Shown: one piece after another, positions 59,604-64,000 of the stretch
Layout: each line of letters starts with the position of its first letter
Numbering within the stretch: position 1 is the stretch's first letter
Assembly (NCBI GenBank): GCA_008360975.2
Contig: CM039193.1
Span: 4,082,501-4,146,500 of the forward strand
Direction: 5' to 3'
DNA length: 64,000 nucleotides
From: Lichenostomus cassidix
Taxonomy: Eukaryota; Chordata; Aves; Passeriformes; Meliphagidae
Position numbers and translations under genes: made by a program
The notes under the pieces: generated by a model
What the model saw: only the letters and a program-made list of their open reading frames with translations
Databases searched by the model: none
What the model was told of the DNA's origin: nothing

Positions 59604-60169
59604 AGTAGTACCAGAACAGAAAAAAAGGCATTGTATAAATCTCATTCTAAAGTTTGTTAAGATCTCTTCGAAACCCTGGTAAACTAAAATTTCTCATTAA
59701 AATAGCCCTGCTTTGTAGGGAATAGGGGCACAAGACTCGCAGGACTTGCAGAGTGAACCCCACTCAGCTTGCCTTGGGTGACAGAGGGTCAGAGGGAACA
59801 TTTGGTGCTCTGACTTCTTTTCTCCAGTTGCATTTTTACTGCATAAGTAGACGAAATGGGCAACTCGACCTCACTGATAGCAGCAACTCTGTGCCTGCTG
59901 CCGGGACTGCCATCAGGAAAACCACTTTGTTTTGCTGTGCCCACTGCTCTCCTCTCCCATGTTGCTGTTTATTGAGAGAGTTCAGCATGTATTTAATAGA
60001 GAAAAGGCAGTAAGGCCTGGATCTCAGCTGGCTGGAGTCAAGTTTGTAAAGACAAGAAGTAGCTTCATCTCAGTCACCAGCTGTGATCAGTGGGGGGAAA
60101 AAAGAATCATGCACGCAAGTGGTGCATCCATTTGTTAACCCAAAGAAATCAAATAAAACCAGTTTCTGA
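59604..60169. other. unannotated stretch
   Basis: No repeat or gene recognised. Two short + frames of 68 and 86 codons overlap and have no domain. Confidence 0.5.
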
Positions 60170-60560
60170 AAGTTTCTGAATGCGTTGCAAAGACCAGGAA
60201 AGGGAAAACGGCAACTGGGTGTTTGTTACAAAATTCACAAGTCATTGATACACTGGAGAAGTACTAAAAGAATATTGTTTGCCACTGCAAATAGGCAATT
60301 TACATTATCATCGCTTTAAAGCTCCCAGAACACACAATATCCATTGCATAAGAAATTACTGACGGCTTTTATCAAGGTTAACTCCTATTTTTTTAACCCA
60401 ACACTTCGCGAGGTAACAGGAAAATTTAGAAGCGGAAGAGTTTTTTGATAAAACGCGTGCACATGAAAATTTCTAACCGTTTGGCAGAGGAGCATCCAGC
60501 AGGGAAAGGGAGCTGGGATGCGAGATGCGCCAGTGCCGCCTTGTGGGGACTTCAAACTCC
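60170..60560. promoter_or_regulatory. candidate regulatory block with CpG palindromes and CTCF-like site
   Basis: About ten CpG sites in 390 bp, by far the densest CpG cluster noticed in the window. It includes the palindromes TCGCGA (60406-60411) and ACGCGT (60453-60458). GCCAGTGCCGCCTTGTGG (60530-60547) ends in CCGCCTTGTGG, which approaches the CTCF core in its CCNCCTNGTGG orientation. No frame or repeat explains the cluster. CTCF or enhancer function is inference. Confidence 0.35.
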
Positions 60561-63500
60561 ATCCAGATCCTGTTTACTCAAGCTAATGGCTCATTTACAA
60601 AAAAGCTCCCCAACGCAGGGCTCTTTCATGGCATTTGTACGAAGCAATTCTGCAGATAATAAATAAAAGAAAGGCAGAGGAGAGCTGGGTTTAATTCCGG
60701 GTGCAATCCCAAATTAGGGCAGGGTGGTACATTAATTCTCACAGCTACAAGAACCAGATTTTTTCCAGCCATGCAGTTTCAGAGGAGTTTTTAAAAAAAT
60801 TTTCTCAGGAAATAGTGTTTCCGGTTTCTATCACCAAAAAAAAAATTCAAACCATCAAGAAAAACAGGAGGGCAAATGGAGAAGCTTTGCTGCCCATCAG
60901 TGCTCCCTGCTCATCCTCTGTCCTAGGGCATTGTACATGCTTAGCCTGAGCAGGTTTTCATGTCAACTCTCCAATCTTCTCTACTTTGGGTTAGCTTAGC
61001 AATTGTCTCTCTCAGTATACTTAGTTTTTCTGATCTAGCTATAATCAGAATGGGCAGATGAATATGAACTTGCTTTTAAGAAATAGTCTTCGTCCTAAGG
61101 AAAAAAAAAAGAAAATGTCTGGGTTTGTTGTTTTTTTCAATCTCTGACAACTTTTGGTTTTAAATAAGGTTTTTTACCAATATTCTATTTGATCTTTAGT
61201 ACCTGAAATCCTTTTTCTCAGTTGAACAGACAGAAGTTATACGATGGTTTCATACTGATTACTAAAAAAAAAAATACCTTGCAAGACATTTGCCTGAGAT
61301 GGGACTCCAGCCTCTCTCATCTAGCTCGCTCCTAAGGGGTATCTTTTGGCCAAATGAGTTGGGCTACGACCAGAAAATGAAGTTTTATGGCTCTGAGAGC
61401 TTTGATTCCTGTTCATAAATATGGCAGCAGCAACATTTAACATTTTCAATCACTCATTTTCTTGGGAGCTAGGGAAGTGTTCAGATATATATTCTTAACC
61501 ACTGCTGGTTCATTCAGGATTTTTTACAACATGCATAATTCTCATGGGATAAGGAGTTGGATAAGTGGCCACAAGGCTTCTGAATTATCACTCCCATGCA
61601 CAATACATTTTGTTTAAGTTATAACCACATAATTTAAACTGCTTACTCAAATTATAAAATACTCCCAACCCCAAAACCAATGCATTTGCATTAAATAACA
61701 TTAATGTGGGACTGGCTTATGCATTCCAAGATTTTGTGGTTTCCCAATTAGTCCTCCAGTAACAGAATCACATTATCATAATTTTAAGGTGTTACAAATG
61801 TGATATCCAAATTAGAGATCAAATTCCCCATATTATGTGTTTCTTCCTCGAGGGCTTACCAACCAAACACAGCCTGCAAAGAAGGAGGTGTGCTAAAAAA
61901 TGCTTGTTTTCCATATCCAGTCTCTGTTTCACAGCAGTGAGGAATGACTCTGAGAAAGGCAGGTTGTGAACAGCCCCTAGATGAACACTTCACAAGGTTA
62001 TTTCTGAAGAGCAGGGGAACCTCTAGAAGCAATCTTTAATTACCAGAAGTTCTCAAGTGGTAAATTTTCAATAATTTCACTAACATCAGCTCATACAACT
62101 GAGATTTGCTCAAATTCATTTCTGGCTTGCACACGACACCGATATCTCATGCAAACTAACCCCCAGTGCAAACTCCAAGTCAATGGAAACTGTAGAGTTT
62201 CATTTGCTTTCCCACTGGAACAAGATGCTGTGACACAGAGCCGTGCAAGTCAGCCTCCTTCACCTCAAGGTTGGAGAATATTACTGAAACTTTCATCAAA
62301 CAGAATAATGATTTCCATCTGTAACCTAACTCGTCCAGTGCCTCTCCCAGTTCCTGGTAACTCACATTCAAGGCACAGAAATACTGTGAATGTTTGGATT
62401 TTTTTGGCTGCCCAAACTTTAAAAGGAAGAGAAGAGAGCTTAAGTTACTGCGTCAGCCCAAAATGGGAGAAGGTAAAGTTCTCACAAAGATATATAACAA
62501 ATCACTGAAATGAAATGAAATAAAATACAGCTGTATGCTAGCAACAACTCAAACAACAGCTCAAGCTGCACTCACAGCAGAGCTAATTTCAAAATGCTTC
62601 CAGTGATATTCCAACATGGATGTCCTGCACAGGTGAATAAGGAAAATTATGTGATCCTTATTCCAGAACCATCACCCATTTCTCTGTGAGATTTCTTGTG
62701 CACTGAGGTATTCAGCTCAAAATTTTAGGTTGTAAGACAGTTTCACTGTATGCAAACACTGAACTTCCTCATCTGGACACTCCTTCCTTGCAGCAAAAAT
62801 ATGAAGTAACAAGTACCAGCCTCATCTGACAATCTTTAATCAGACTTGGCATTAGTTTAAAGATTGATTAGGTATGTAGGACATCAAAGAATAAACCCCA
62901 GGGAATGAAAATGAACAATGGCGTTATTTTCTTACAAGGGGATTAAGAATAAGTTGTAGTTAGATGATATTTATGACTCCTATAAACCCAACATTTTGCT
63001 TACACCTCAAAATATCCCAGAAATATTAATGGACCAATAGTGAAGGTTACCAGAATGACTATGTGCTTTAATAAAAATAGAGGAAACTAAACCTTTTAGA
63101 TTTATAGAAAGGATAAACACAATGAAGAATAAACATAATGTTTCATGTCCATTACCTAATTTAAATAATGGTAGAGCCGATAAAAGTCAAGATGAAAATG
63201 CATGTGAAATTTTAAGTCCAAAATATTCTATTCAAGTCAATTCCAGAAAAGTAATTTTACTCAAGTTTTTCTTCAAATACACCTATAATTTTCAGACAGC
63301 CTAATGTTATCCTATTTCAGTGTTTTCAGGGTAACTGAAGAAAAATATAACTGAAGAAAAAATGCAGGATTAAAAAAGAATAATGATCATTTAGGGGAAA
63401 TTTATTTTTCTCTCCCTTAGAAATAGAAGGTTCAGCCCAACAGACCATCGAGCTGAGGATCATACAGGCTCCTACAGCTCACTGGAGCATTAACAGCAGC

Positions 63501-64000
63501 AGCTTCAAACAGTCTGGCACTAATACAGCATTTTTAAGATGACACAGTTTAGGGAGGGAAGACAACTTTGTAAATGTGCTATATTTTGAGAAAAATGCCA
63601 TTGTTTTCCAGAGATATCAATGTTTGCAAGTTGTCAAAATACAGTTTTTATGAGAAAATTATTTTTTTGATGCTTTTCCAGCCAGGTTCCCACAAGTTGG
63701 TTTGAACTGGTCATTTCCAGAAAGCCACTATAGACTTTGCCCCTGCAGTCACAAACACAGGCTTTTAATTCAGTAGGCACACAGAGAAAAAAAAGAAATA
63801 CAGTGTGAAAAGATTTCTTTCAGACACCTTGCATTTTTTCCTTTTATTGTGCATTAATATTATCATTAAATATCAATCACTTGGGTTGACCTGTACAGTG
63901 CAGGAGGTTAACCTGTACTTGAAATGTCAGTCAGCAAATCACAGGGACAAAGCCCCCAAAACATTGCCAACAGCTCACTGCAAAGCTCCTTCTTTCATTT
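60561..64000. other. AT-rich unannotated end of window
   Basis: No CR1, LTR, SINE, RNA gene or convincing exon recognised. A 119-codon + frame at 62149-62508 overlaps an open minus frame and has no domain. A-rich runs at 61089-61100 and 61264-61274 and a short AAATG/AAATA run at 62508-62526. Confidence 0.5.

Overview
This 64 kb window looks like nuclear DNA of a bird, most likely a neoavian and possibly a songbird, lying in a gene desert or a very long intron. The evidence for a bird is a set of CR1 LINE 3' ends in the avian form (the family's ATTCTATG-type tail with its conserved upstream block, at 3.9, 26.7, 30.3, 38.0, 42.5 and 59.5 kb), one avian endogenous-retrovirus LTR at 41.3 kb, and the absence of recognisable L1 or Alu. 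Interspersed repeats are sparse, as is usual in bird genomes. No species can be named from the sequence alone.

I could not support a single protein-coding gene. The longest open frames (200, 158, 158, 141 and 141 codons) show no recognisable domain, sit in stop-poor patches where several frames are open at once, or lie antisense to repeats. No tRNA, rRNA or CpG-island promoter was recognised. The only recognisable protein-like remnants are decayed LINE reverse-transcriptase pieces: an ancient CR1/L3-type ORF2 C-terminus at 17.9-18.2 kb (+), an L2-like fragment carrying the YADD box at 21.3-21.5 kb (-), and a second L2-like fragment carrying the equivalent of FDTVDH at 24.9-25.0 kb (-).

Layout. 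0-5 kb: AT-rich sequence with a C-run tract (G4 motif on the minus strand), a 93 bp palindromic hairpin element and one CR1 piece. 5-20 kb: an ancient MIR-like SINE, a CpG-retaining block at 5.2 kb, the CR1/L3 fossil and two AT-rich candidate conserved blocks at 19-20 kb. 20-33 kb: L2 fossils, two CR1 ends, an AT-only tract, a diverged local duplication and a GATA array. 33-43 kb: paired MIR-like fossils, a candidate regulatory block at 39.4-40.0 kb, a solo LTR with internal deletions, and a MIR/CR1 compound. 43-46.4 kb: two or three candidate regulatory blocks. 46-56 kb: largely featureless. 56-64 kb: a CR1/L3-type LINE 3' end whose tail became a (TAAAA)n microsatellite, candidate regulatory blocks at 57.8 and 60.4 kb, and one CR1.

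There is no operon-like or cooperating gene set. If the window has function it is probably distal cis-regulation: several blocks keep CpGs in AT-rich surroundings and carry homeodomain-type ATTA/TAATTA cores. This is inference only; alignment to other birds would decide it. I did not find a convincing novel system.
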